Translations under genes and position numbers: made by a program
NCBI GenBank assembly: GCA_025358025.1
Contig: JANYKW010000088.1
Span: 1 to 64,000, forward strand
Direction of reading: 5' to 3'
From: Bacteroidia bacterium
Lineage (GTDB): Bacteria > Bacteroidota > Bacteroidia > Bacteroidales > Prolixibacteraceae
DNA length: 64,000 nucleotides
Notes under the pieces: model-generated
The model's database searches: none
What the model saw: only the letters and a program-made list of their open reading frames with translations
What the model was told of the DNA's origin: nothing
In this document: in pieces, positions 47,342-54,345 of the stretch
How the letters are laid out: every line of letters begins with the position of its first letter
Numbering within the stretch: the stretch's first letter is position 1

Positions 47342-48508
47342 ATGACCGTAACAAAACTTCCAACTACGAAGAAGAATGCCTTCATTTCGATGATGGAGAT
47401 AGCAGAGGAGTACAAGGCGACAAACCTTGTAGATCCCATGGCCGGTCTTCCATGTCCTGATGAATTGATCAACCTTGTTGATAAATACATGCGGGCAGGG
47501 AACAACGACTTTTCTCCAATAGAAGGGGTCGGGTCACTGAGGGAACAAATTGTCTCGATATTCAACAGAAAGAACAGCACGGAATTACAAGCCGAAACCG
47601 ACCTAACCATCACCGCCGGCCCTGCGCAGGCCATGTCTACTGCAATCACTACTTTCATTAAAGAGGGTGATGAAGTAATTTTATTTGAGCCTGTTCAGGA
47701 GTCCTACGCGCAGTTAATCGAGATGACCGGGGGACGTCCGATTTACATCAACCTGAAACATCCTGAATACAGGATCGATTGGGATGAGGTTAAAAAGACA
47801 GTAACGACCAAAACCAAAATGATCGTTATCAACAACCCTCAAAATCCAATGGGCCAGATTTTCAGTCCGGAAGATTTCGACCAGCTCAAGCGCATGACCA
47901 ACGGTACCCGTCTGGTTATTCTGAGCAACGAAACTTTTGGTGACATTGTATACAACGGGAATCATTTCATCAGTGTCGCTTCTATTCCGGATCTTGCTGT
48001 CAAGAGTTTGGTTGTCTCCTCCTTCGGAGCCATGTTCAATATCAATGGCTGGGGAATCGGATACATTGCCGGGCCCGAAAAATTAATGGCCGAATACCGC
48101 AAGACACAGCAATATCAAGGGTTGAGCGTCAATACTCCTGCACAATATGCCTTGGCCGAATTTTTGAAACAGGGTCAGGATTTCAAGGAGATCAACGCTT
48201 TTTATCAAAAGAAAAGAGATTATTTCATTGAACTTCTCTCCGGAAGTAAATTTGAATTAATCCCAACGAAATCCACAATCTATCAGCTTTTGGATTACAG
48301 CAAAATTTCAGATGAGCCCGATACTGAATTTGTCATGAAATTGGCCAAAGATTACAAAGTAGCTACGATCCCCTTCTCCGCTTTTCAGCACGAGAAGACG
48401 AAGATGCAGATGATCAGGGTTTGTTTTGCCAAAACCGATGAGTTACTGGAAGAAGCGGCTTACAGGTTAAAAAATATTCCTGAAAGCTTTCGCAACAAGA
48501 GCATGTAG
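47342..48508 (+). CDS. Aminotransferase-fold protein lacking PLP lysine
   Basis: This 388-residue protein is full length for class I/II (fold type I) aminotransferases and keeps NNPQNPMGQIF and the C-terminal substrate-Arg block MIRVCFAK. Where relatives such as E. coli YbdL have SSFGKTYHMTGWKVGY, this protein reads SSFGAMFNINGWGIGY, so the Schiff-base Lys is Ala. Where PLP-binding Asp is expected (SDEVYE) it reads SNETFG, so Asp is Asn. The Tyr in the DPSYDSY position is Gln (EPVQESY). These changes should abolish normal transamination. It has its own promoter and terminator and an intact frame, so it is likely expressed as a pseudo-enzyme or with altered chemistry. Confidence 0.85.
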   Translation: MTVTKLPTTKKNAFISMMEIAEEYKATNLVDPMAGLPCPDELINLVDKYMRAGNNDFSPIEGVGSLREQIVSIFNRKNSTELQAETDLTITAGPAQAMSTAITTFIKEGDEVILFEPVQESYAQLIEMTGGRPIYINLKHPEYRIDWDEVKKTVTTKTKMIVINNPQNPMGQIFSPEDFDQLKRMTNGTRLVILSNETFGDIVYNGNHFISVASIPDLAVKSLVVSSFGAMFNINGWGIGYIAGPEKLMAEYRKTQQYQGLSVNTPAQYALAEFLKQGQDFKEINAFYQKKRDYFIELLSGSKFELIPTKSTIYQLLDYSKISDEPDTEFVMKLAKDYKVATIPFSAFQHEKTKMQMIRVCFAKTDELLEEAAYRLKNIPESFRNKSM

Positions 48509-48536
48509 TATTTATACCCATAAAACAAGCAGGAAT

Positions 48537-48559
48537 AACCCACTGACAGGCGGGTTTTT
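48537..48559 (+). terminator. Terminator of the aminotransferase-like gene
   Basis: AACCCAC (48537-48543) pairs with GCGGGTT (48550-48556) with one A-C mismatch, then TTTTT. It ends 13 bp before the tRNA-Arg gene. Confidence 0.75.
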
Positions 48560-48571
48560 CTGCTTAAAAAA

Positions 48572-48643
48572 GGCCTCATAGTTCAAGGGATAGAACGGAA
48601 GTTTCCTAAACTTTAGATTCGCGTTCGAGTCGCGGTGAGGCTA
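48572..48643 (+). tRNA. tRNA-Arg (CCT)
   Basis: A 72-nt cloverleaf folds: acceptor GGCCTCA with TGAGGCT, D-arm GTTC/GAAC, anticodon CCT at 48605-48607 in a GAAGT/ACTTT stem, and T-arm TCGCG/CGCGG. The discriminator is A; CCA is not encoded. Its 3' end from 48624 is repeated at 50681-50702, showing an element inserted here. The present tRNA 3' end therefore comes from the element. Confidence 0.92.
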
Positions 48644-48645
48644 CA
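48624..48645 (+). repeat. Left attachment repeat in tRNA-Arg
   Basis: This 22-bp direct repeat starts at the T-loop of tRNA-Arg and ends 2 bp past its discriminator. The identical copy is 50681-50702; flanking bases differ on both sides. Confidence 0.88.
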
Positions 48646-48649
48646 TTTT

Positions 48650-48681
48650 AAACCACTTAAGTAATTGATCTTAAGTGGTTT
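48650..48681 (+). terminator. Hairpin after tRNA-Arg (element-borne)
   Basis: AAACCACTTAAG (48650-48661) pairs perfectly with CTTAAGTGGTTT (48670-48681) around an 8-nt loop. It lies just inside the island and can serve as the tRNA terminator supplied by the element. Confidence 0.65.
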
Positions 48682-48689
48682 ATTATTTA

Positions 48690-48711
48690 TTGTATCCCCG
48701 AATTGTATCCC
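48690..48711. repeat. Left TTGTATCCC box pair
   Basis: TTGTATCCC occurs at 48690-48698 and 48703-48711, period 13 bp, 45 bp inside the left attachment repeat. The same pair with the same orientation and period lies at the other end. These are candidate integrase arm-type binding sites. Confidence 0.6.
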
Positions 48712-48747
48712 AATTTTGCTTTTTTTCACATTGCTATTACCCCTAAA

Positions 48748-49674
48748 TCAGAGTCTTAATGTGATTAATCTGGCATTCAATAAGTCATGGTACTTAATTT
48801 TCATCTCTGAAGATAAAAAACTCGAATCAATCAAATCGTTCCATTTTGAGATTGAAGATGAAATTGATCCCAAAACATGATCAATGCTTTTTACTGTCAA
48901 TTCACAACGCTCCATTCCCAGGTAATTAACTAAAATATTGTAAGTTAAGTTGTTTTTCGTACCTCTCAACGGCAAAGCAATCTCTTCCTCTTGTTCCTTT
49001 AATACAATTGTTGAATTGACTAAATCATAACATGGAGATAAAGTTGTCATACCTTCTCTCGTGATTATAGAAAAATTCTTTAAATGCATATCTTCATTTC
49101 CAGTCAAAAAGTTGAATATAGCCAGTTTAAAAAACTTAATAATCTCAATTGCAGGGAATGTACAATACTTACCGATTAATTTTATAGCCTTTTCCATACT
49201 ATAATCATATTTTGTGTCACGACTCAATCCGGCAAGTTGAGCAAAGTCTTCTACCGGGATTTTTTCGTTCTGCCCCTTACGGTCAAACCGCTTAATGAAA
49301 TATGTAAGAGAATTATCTTTTGACCAAATTAAGCCATGAACTGGAACTTCCAAACCAATCAAATCTGCCAATCTCATTGTCAAATCTTCATTTTCAGGCA
49401 TTTGAGAAAAAATGCGATGTTGAGGTTTAAGGATATATTTTCCGCCCTTATCCACAAGTTCGAATTTCTGATCTTTAATGCTTAAGACTGCACTTAATTT
49501 CGGTTGTACTCCTTGTACTGACATTTTTGTAGCACGATTATAAGCCTCTATACGTTGCTCTTCCGCAGTATATTCGAGGTCATTAAGTGATCTTAATCGT
49601 GAGTCCAATAACTTCAGACCTTCTGGACTGTATCGTTGATCCCCACATGACAAATATGTAATCGGACAATTCAT
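48748..49674 (-). CDS. hipT: HipT kinase toxin of tripartite HipBST
   Basis: This 308-residue HipA-like Ser/Thr kinase lacks the usual N-terminal subdomain, which is encoded separately by hipS. The regulatory serine loop is SVQGVQPKLS (Ser52), followed by YILKP (Lys83), the catalytic loop GNEDMHLKN (Asp195, Asn200) and the metal site CYDLVNST (Asp217). In E. coli O127 HipT the loop carries a Ser-Ile-Ser motif; here it is Ser-Val-Gln. HipT-type kinases phosphorylate aminoacyl-tRNA synthetases such as TrpS and arrest growth. All key kinase residues are present, so activity is expected. Its ATG overlaps the hipS stop by 4 bp. Confidence 0.88.
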   Translation of the reverse strand: MNCPITYLSCGDQRYSPEGLKLLDSRLRSLNDLEYTAEEQRIEAYNRATKMSVQGVQPKLSAVLSIKDQKFELVDKGGKYILKPQHRIFSQMPENEDLTMRLADLIGLEVPVHGLIWSKDNSLTYFIKRFDRKGQNEKIPVEDFAQLAGLSRDTKYDYSMEKAIKLIGKYCTFPAIEIIKFFKLAIFNFLTGNEDMHLKNFSIITREGMTTLSPCYDLVNSTIVLKEQEEEIALPLRGTKNNLTYNILVNYLGMERCELTVKSIDHVLGSISSSISKWNDLIDSSFLSSEMKIKYHDLLNARLITLRL

Positions 49675-49985
49675 TCGAAAATTTCTTTTACGGTAATAAC
49701 ACCAATTAGATCGTCTCCAACTGCAATTAATTGTGAGAAGAAATCATTCTTGTCAATTTTCCTAATTTTTAATAATCCTTCTAATTGGATCCCTTCAGGT
49801 AATAATCCATCAAAGAATGGTGGAAATTTATTAAACTTAAATACCCGAACATCTAATGGCATAGTACGGGAAACTACTAGACCTTCATATTTATCGAGAT
49901 ACTCAAATACATATTCATTTTCTCGCATCACTTCAGTCAATGTGCCCGATTCAACACCTTTTACAAATATTTTAGCCTTTCTCAT
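49671..49985 (-). CDS. hipS: HipS antitoxin (HipA N-terminal-like)
   Basis: This 104-residue protein matches the N-terminal subdomain of HipA (RKAKIFVKGVESGTLTEV, then FPPFFDGLLPEGIQLEGLLK). As a separate protein between hipB and hipT it corresponds to HipS, the neutralising component of the E. coli O127 HipBST system. It overlaps hipB by 14 bp and hipT by 4 bp, implying stoichiometric coupled translation. The role as antitoxin is by homology. Confidence 0.85.
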   Translation of the reverse strand: MRKAKIFVKGVESGTLTEVMRENEYVFEYLDKYEGLVVSRTMPLDVRVFKFNKFPPFFDGLLPEGIQLEGLLKIRKIDKNDFFSQLIAVGDDLIGVITVKEIFE

Positions 49986-50214
49986 TTCCCAATATTTGTC
50001 CTTGATTAATTAATGGACTTTTCAACTCAATCTTGATATTTAATATCTTGAGAATTTTACGTAAAGTGTTCAACTGTATCGTTTCTTTTCCTTTCTCAAT
50101 ATCGAAAATCACAGTTTTACCTACACCTGCCATATCTGCTAATTGCGCACGACTCAGTTTAGCAGCCTTACGATGCGTTTTTATTACAATTGCTAATTCT
50201 TGAGACTGTTCCAT
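49972..50214 (-). CDS. hipB: HipB HTH transcriptional regulator
   Basis: Starting at MEQSQELAIVIKTH (ATG at 50212-50214) gives 80 residues. The XRE-type helix-turn-helix is LSRAQLADMAGVGKTVIFDI, followed by EKGKETIQLNTLRKILKILN, as in HipB. It should repress the operon. The first of three operator-like sites lies only 7 bp upstream of the start. The end overlaps hipS by 14 bp. Confidence 0.88.
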   Translation of the reverse strand: MEQSQELAIVIKTHRKAAKLSRAQLADMAGVGKTVIFDIEKGKETIQLNTLRKILKILNIKIELKSPLINQGQILGNEKG

Positions 50215-50220
50215 GTTTTT

Positions 50221-50236
50221 TACCCTTATAGCGGTA
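50221..50236. promoter_or_regulatory. hip operator 1
   Basis: TACCCTTATAGCGGTA, an imperfect palindrome of the form TAC[C/T]-N8-GGTA, 7 bp before the hipB start. Confidence 0.65.
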
Positions 50237-50281
50237 AATATATACACAATATTTGTAAAAACAAAGTTTTACTCAGTATTT

Positions 50282-50297
50282 TACTGCTGTGGCGGTA
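50282..50297. promoter_or_regulatory. hip operator 2
   Basis: TACTGCTGTGGCGGTA, the same 16-bp pattern as operator 1, exactly 61 bp further upstream. Confidence 0.65.
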
Positions 50298-50342
50298 AAT
50301 ATTGCTCAAATAGCCATCCTCTCTAACCTAAATGCCAATATC

Positions 50343-50358
50343 TACTGCTATGGCGGTA
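50343..50358. promoter_or_regulatory. hip operator 3
   Basis: TACTGCTATGGCGGTA, again exactly 61 bp from operator 2 and differing from it at one base. Confidence 0.65.
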
Positions 50359-50603
50359 ATTTTCGTGAGTTTTACTATCTATTTATATAGGAAATATTCG
50401 AATTTGGTATTGTTAAAGTCATTTTTTATGCGATTCAACGATTTTGCGAACAAGTTTTGGTAATTCTGAACAAATTCAGAAGTATATTACGGGACAGAAT
50501 GCACTCTAACTCTGATGAAGATTTGTTGACCGCTTTTACTTGCGCAAGGTCTTAACCACCCTGATATTTTAAATAATTGTGCCATACCAGTTGACTTGAA
50601 AAA

Positions 50604-50625
50604 TTGTATCCCAAAATTGTATCCC
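50604..50625. repeat. Right TTGTATCCC box pair
   Basis: TTGTATCCC occurs at 50604-50612 and 50617-50625, again period 13 bp and the same orientation as the left pair. The pair ends 55 bp before the right attachment repeat. Confidence 0.6.
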
Positions 50626-50680
50626 AAATACATGATTAAATATCAGCATTATATAGCATTTCGGAGGGTAAAAATAGGCT

Positions 50681-50702
50681 TTCGAGTCGCGGTGAGGCTA
50701 CA
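50681..50702 (+). repeat. Right attachment repeat
   Basis: Identical over 22 bp to the tRNA-Arg 3' end at 48624-48645. It is preceded by AGGCT and not by a tRNA body, so it is the displaced original tRNA 3' end. Confidence 0.88.
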
Positions 50703-50732
50703 AAGCGCCTGATCCTCAAGGATTAGGTGCTT
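50703..50732 (+). terminator. Displaced original tRNA-Arg terminator
   Basis: AAGCGCCTGATCCT (50703-50716) pairs over 14 bp, with two G-T pairs, to AGGATTAGGTGCTT (50719-50732). It starts at the first base after the right attachment repeat, where the tRNA terminator would lie in an uninserted chromosome. Confidence 0.75.
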
Positions 50733-50762
50733 CCATTTTAAGAAACTGATATCTTTCCCAAT

Positions 50763-51704
50763 CTACAAAATATCTGTTTCTCTCCGGATTTCCTGGTGCT
50801 CCAACCTGTTCAAATACAGATACCTCAACAGGATCCATACCATCACACCGCTCACAATAGCCCATAGGAAGAGCGGATTGTTGAATAATGGGGCATCGGG
50901 CTGCTCATTCTCCAGACCATCCCCGGTAAAAAAGAATACCACGACTCCGGCAGAGTTATTAATAAAATGTGCAATAATTGGCAACCAAAGGGTACCTGTC
51001 CATTCAAGCAGGTATCCAAACAAGGCGCCTAACAGCAGACGGGGCAAAAAACCAAAAAATTGCAGGTGGAGTGCACTAAAAAGAATGGCTGTAACCCAGA
51101 TGGCCCAGTGCGGGTTGCCTGTCATCTTTTTAATCAGCTTTTGAAGAAGCCCCCTGAAGAGCAACTCCTCGCCTATTGCCGGTAATACTGCAACGATGAA
51201 AAGATTTCCCAATAATCCACCAATGCTTTTGGTCGACAGAAATGCCTTTGTTATCTCCGTTGCCTGATCCTCAGAAGCGTGCATCCAATCCTCCAGGGGG
51301 CTCATCCATGAAGGCAATACAAGTTGCTGGTTAAGAAGTGAAACCCATTCGATCACTGGTCCGCCAACGAGAATAACAGCGCATACCAACGCCAGCACAA
51401 TCCCGGCAGGTTTTTGGTTAAGACTCAAAAACTGGAAGGGTTTATCATCCAGATAATAAGCAAGTATCAGTGGAGGCAGAATAAACATGCCAAGCGTCTG
51501 TAATATCTGAAAGAACTTCAAAAACCCCAGGTTCTCAGGCTGATTGAAATTCTCAAGGATGCGGGATAGCGCTTCAAAACTCAGCCCCATCCCGATCCGG
51601 CAAACCAGGAACCCAAGCAGTGAAATGAGTACTCCTCCAACCAGAATGACGATCAGGGTGAAAATCACCTGGGTAAAAGGTGTTGCTTCGCGTAAAAATT
51701 TCAT
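50763..51704 (-). CDS. CPBP intramembrane glutamic endopeptidase
   Basis: This 313-residue protein has about eight transmembrane helices and the CPBP (Rce1/Abi) signature EELLFRGLLQKLIKKM near residue 180, with later motifs ALHLQFFGFLPRLLLGALFG and HFINNSAGVVVFFF. Family members are CAAX-type proteases or immunity/regulatory proteases. The substrate is unknown. The repeated 18-bp palindrome lies 20 bp upstream of its start, between it and dus. Confidence 0.9.
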   Translation of the reverse strand: MKFLREATPFTQVIFTLIVILVGGVLISLLGFLVCRIGMGLSFEALSRILENFNQPENLGFLKFFQILQTLGMFILPPLILAYYLDDKPFQFLSLNQKPAGIVLALVCAVILVGGPVIEWVSLLNQQLVLPSWMSPLEDWMHASEDQATEITKAFLSTKSIGGLLGNLFIVAVLPAIGEELLFRGLLQKLIKKMTGNPHWAIWVTAILFSALHLQFFGFLPRLLLGALFGYLLEWTGTLWLPIIAHFINNSAGVVVFFFTGDGLENEQPDAPLFNNPLFLWAIVSGVMVWILLRYLYLNRLEHQEIRRETDIL

Positions 51705-51724
51705 TTGTTAATAATTTGTTTTTT

Positions 51725-51742
51725 ATCCGCCAGCTGGCGGAT
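51725..51742. repeat. Repeated 18-bp palindrome, copy 2
   Basis: Identical to 42488-42505 (ATCCGCCAGCTGGCGGAT), in the divergent region between the CPBP protease and dus. Confidence 0.7.
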
Positions 51743-51970
51743 TATCATATCAGTCGGTGATTGACAAATCATGGTGATTTCGTGTATCAATATTTGTTAT
51801 CAAATAAGTGCTCTTTGCTCCCTGCGCTGCAAAGTTATTCATTCCATTGGTCCGGCAAAGAGTGCTTTCGAATTGAATGGTTATCTTTGCCGGAAATTGA
51901 ACCGTCCAGTTTAGATAGGATGAGTTCTGCCAACAGGACCAACACCCTGTTGAAAAATTACAAATTTTGT

Positions 51971-52984
51971 ATGAAGATCGGAAATCTTGACCTGGGAGTT
52001 CTCCCGTTATTTTTGGCTCCCATGGAGAATGTAACCTATAAATCATTTCGTTACCTGTGCAAAAAATACGGGGCAGATGTGATGTATACTGAATTCGTAG
52101 CCTCAGAAGCACTGATCCGTGACGTTGAACGAACGAAAAGAAAGATGACGATTTTTGAGTTCGACCGTCCGCTGGCAATCCAGATATATGGTTCGAATAT
52201 CGACTCGATGGTCCAGGCAGCCCGGGTGGCTGAACTCGTCAAACCCGATTTCATTGATATCAACTTCGGATGCCCCATGAAAAAAATAGCCGGTAAAGGG
52301 GCTGGTGCCGGTCTTTTGCGGGACATTCCCAAAATGATCAAAATGGCTGAAGAGGTGGTCAAGGCAGTTCAACTTCCGGTAACAGCTAAAACGAGGTTGG
52401 GATGGGATCATGACGATCAACCAATTGTTGATGTGGCTGAGAGGCTTCAGGATGTAGGCATACAAGCACTTGCCATCCACGGACGTACCCGCAGCCAAAT
52501 ATACAGCGGAGAAGCCGACTGGAGCCTGATCGCAGAAGTGAAGAATAACCAACGAATGAAGATTCCAATCATTGGGAATGGCGATATCACCGGACCTGAG
52601 AAGGCAAAAAAATTGTTGGATCAATCGGGAGTCGATGGGTTGATGGTTGGCCGTGGTTCAATCGGACGGCCATGGATCTTCAAAGAGATTCGCCATTACC
52701 TGGACACAGGAGAAATTACACTGCCACCCTCCGTTCCATTTGTGGTAGAGAATGTCAAAGATCAGCTCAACCAGTCCCTGACATGGAAAGATGATCCCAG
52801 GAGAGCCGTGCTGGAAATGCGACGCCATTTTGCCCGTTACTTCCCCAATTTACCCGATTTTAAAGAGCTGCGCATCAAGTTGCTACGTGCCGACGAGATG
52901 GAAGAAGTGCTCCGGATCCTGGATCTGATCTCCGGGAAATATGCCAGCTACACCGTAGATTATGCAAACGTTGGATTAAAATAA
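51971..52984 (+). CDS. dusB: tRNA-dihydrouridine synthase
   Basis: The 337-residue form starts at MKIGNLDLGVLPLFLAPMEN (ATG at 51971); a longer frame back to 51761 has no family match. FMN TIM-barrel motifs include DINFGCPMKKIAGKGAGAGL near 95, AIHGRTRSQIYSGEADW near 165 and GNGDITGPEKA near 200. The catalytic Cys is in GCPMKK. It reduces uridines in tRNA D-loops. Confidence 0.93.
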   Translation: MKIGNLDLGVLPLFLAPMENVTYKSFRYLCKKYGADVMYTEFVASEALIRDVERTKRKMTIFEFDRPLAIQIYGSNIDSMVQAARVAELVKPDFIDINFGCPMKKIAGKGAGAGLLRDIPKMIKMAEEVVKAVQLPVTAKTRLGWDHDDQPIVDVAERLQDVGIQALAIHGRTRSQIYSGEADWSLIAEVKNNQRMKIPIIGNGDITGPEKAKKLLDQSGVDGLMVGRGSIGRPWIFKEIRHYLDTGEITLPPSVPFVVENVKDQLNQSLTWKDDPRRAVLEMRRHFARYFPNLPDFKELRIKLLRADEMEEVLRILDLISGKYASYTVDYANVGLK

Positions 52985-53018
52985 TTATTTATTACTTTGC
53001 AGGACAAAATTTATACAG

Positions 53019-53912
53019 ATGGCTGAATTTACCCGACGTCATTTTATCCGGGCCGGTAGTATCACAGGTGCAATCGTTGCCTCAGGAGCGCTCACATCAC
53101 TGATGGCTGAGCCAAATTTTCCTGCAAGTATCGATACCGTTGATCTCGGTAAAACCGGATTGAAGGTAACCCGACTGGCAATGGGTATGGGTACCAATGG
53201 ATGGAACCATCAATCCAACCAGACCAGGATCGGAATGGAAAAATTTAAAATGATGGTGCAGGCCGGTTTTGATCGGGGAATCCGTTTTCTGGATACTGCC
53301 GACACCTATGGTTCACACCCATTTGCCAAAGAGGCCATTAAGCTTATGCCCAGAGAGCAACTGACAGTCATGTCAAAAATCTGGACCGAAAATCTGGATT
53401 GGCATCCGCTTCAACCAGTAGATCAAATAATTGAACGAATTCTGCAAGAACTGCAGACAGATTATCTCGATATTGTCCTGCTGCATTGCATGACTAAGGC
53501 CAATTGGACTGACGAGAAAAAACGTTTCATGGATGGCTTAAGCGAAGCAAAATCCAAAGGACTAATTAAGAAAGTTGGATTCTCATCTCATGATCCTGGT
53601 GCCCTGGAAAGCGGTGTCAACCACGAATGGCCGGATATTGTTCTGGCACGGATCAACAACAAACAGATCAGGATGGATGGTACTCCTGAAAAGATACTAT
53701 CGCTTTTGGATATTGCCGGACTGAAAGGGAAAGGTGTGATTGGCATGAAAATCTTCGGTTGCGGCGGACTGGTTAAAGAGGAGGAGAGGATGGCCTCCCT
53801 GAACTACGTAATTAATAGCAAAAAGGTACATGCCATGACAATCGGCTTCGAAGATGCCACACAGATTCATGATACCGTTGATCGCCTGATGGGTATTGTC
53901 AAAGCGGGATAA
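53019..53912 (+). CDS. Tat-exported aldo/keto reductase
   Basis: This 297-residue protein has a twin-arginine signal (TRRHFIRAGSITGAIVA) and an aldo/keto reductase barrel. Catalytic residues are visible: Asp and Tyr in FLDTADTYGSH, Lys in VMSKIW and His in VLLHCM. The C-terminal cysteine-rich tail seen in some relatives is absent. Exported AKRs of this type are common in Bacteroidota; the substrate is unknown. A 9-bp tandem repeat follows the gene. Confidence 0.9.
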   Translation: MAEFTRRHFIRAGSITGAIVASGALTSLMAEPNFPASIDTVDLGKTGLKVTRLAMGMGTNGWNHQSNQTRIGMEKFKMMVQAGFDRGIRFLDTADTYGSHPFAKEAIKLMPREQLTVMSKIWTENLDWHPLQPVDQIIERILQELQTDYLDIVLLHCMTKANWTDEKKRFMDGLSEAKSKGLIKKVGFSSHDPGALESGVNHEWPDIVLARINNKQIRMDGTPEKILSLLDIAGLKGKGVIGMKIFGCGGLVKEEERMASLNYVINSKKVHAMTIGFEDATQIHDTVDRLMGIVKAG

Positions 53913-53917
53913 GGATA

Positions 53918-53967
53918 CATTTCAAACATTTCAAACATTTCAAACATTTCAAACAATTCAAACAATT
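53918..53967. repeat. 9-bp tandem repeat
   Basis: CATTTCAAA is repeated four times (53918-53953), followed by a CAATTCAAA variant and a partial copy. It lies between the AKR gene and the next start at 53975, so copy number could affect expression of that gene. Confidence 0.8.
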
Positions 53968-53974
53968 AATTTTT

Positions 53975-54343
53975 ATGCAAACTAAAAAATTACTTTTAAC
54001 ATTAACACTTTTATTGGCTGTATTAATACAAGTTCAGGCAATCACATTGGAAAAGAAATTAATCGGGCAATGGCAATATTCTGCACCTACCGCACCACCA
54101 AACTACAGCACCGGTCAGATCAATTTCAACCAGGATGGAGAAAAACTGAAGGGGGAACTTGTTATTGAGGGACAAAAAGTAGAATTTTCACAAATAACAA
54201 CCAAGGGAGAGGAAGTCTCTGTGTCGATTTACCTGGAATCCACACTAATAACCATAAAATTTAAAATTGTCAACGATAAACTTGAAGGTGGTGCTGAAAC
54301 ACCAGACGGTCCTGTCGCGGTAACGGCAGTAAGAAAAAAATAG
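53975..54343 (+). CDS. Small secreted protein of unknown function
   Basis: This 122-residue protein has a signal peptide (LLLTLTLLLAVLIQVQA) and a mature part of about 100 residues. The mature part reads like a lipocalin-type small beta-barrel: GQWQYSAPTAPPNYSTGQIN, then alternating strands to GAETPDGPVAVTAVRKK. It is not recognised at family level. It converges on rfbB with a 2-bp gap. Confidence 0.7.
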   Translation: MQTKKLLLTLTLLLAVLIQVQAITLEKKLIGQWQYSAPTAPPNYSTGQINFNQDGEKLKGELVIEGQKVEFSQITTKGEEVSVSIYLESTLITIKFKIVNDKLEGGAETPDGPVAVTAVRKK

Positions 54344-54345
54344 AT

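Larger units (their letters stand above)
50215..50680. other. hip island right arm, non-coding
   Basis: About 466 bp contain no plausible gene. They hold three operator-like repeats (50221-50236, 50282-50297, 50343-50358), an inverted repeat TTCTGAA-CAAA-TTCAGAA (50464-50481) and the right TTGTATCCC pair (50604-50625). No integrase remnant was recognised by translation. Confidence 0.6.
48624..50702. mobile_element. tRNA-Arg-integrated hipBST island
   Basis: A 22-bp direct repeat (begins TTCGAGTCGCGG, ends GAGGCTACA) occurs at 48624-48645, inside the 3' end of tRNA-Arg(CCT), and at 50681-50702. This is the attL/attR pattern left by tyrosine-recombinase insertion. The enclosed 2,057 bp encode only hipT, hipS and hipB on the minus strand. 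No integrase is encoded, and none is seen in the flanks. Both ends carry a direct pair of TTGTATCCC boxes with 13-bp period. The original tRNA terminator sits beyond the right repeat at 50703-50732. Confidence 0.85.

Noticed and set aside
48624-50702. Prophage or integrative conjugative element
   Set aside because: The segment is only about 2.06 kb and has no structural, transfer or replication genes.
53918-53967. Possible CRISPR array
   Set aside because: The 9-bp units are directly contiguous without spacers; this is a simple tandem repeat.
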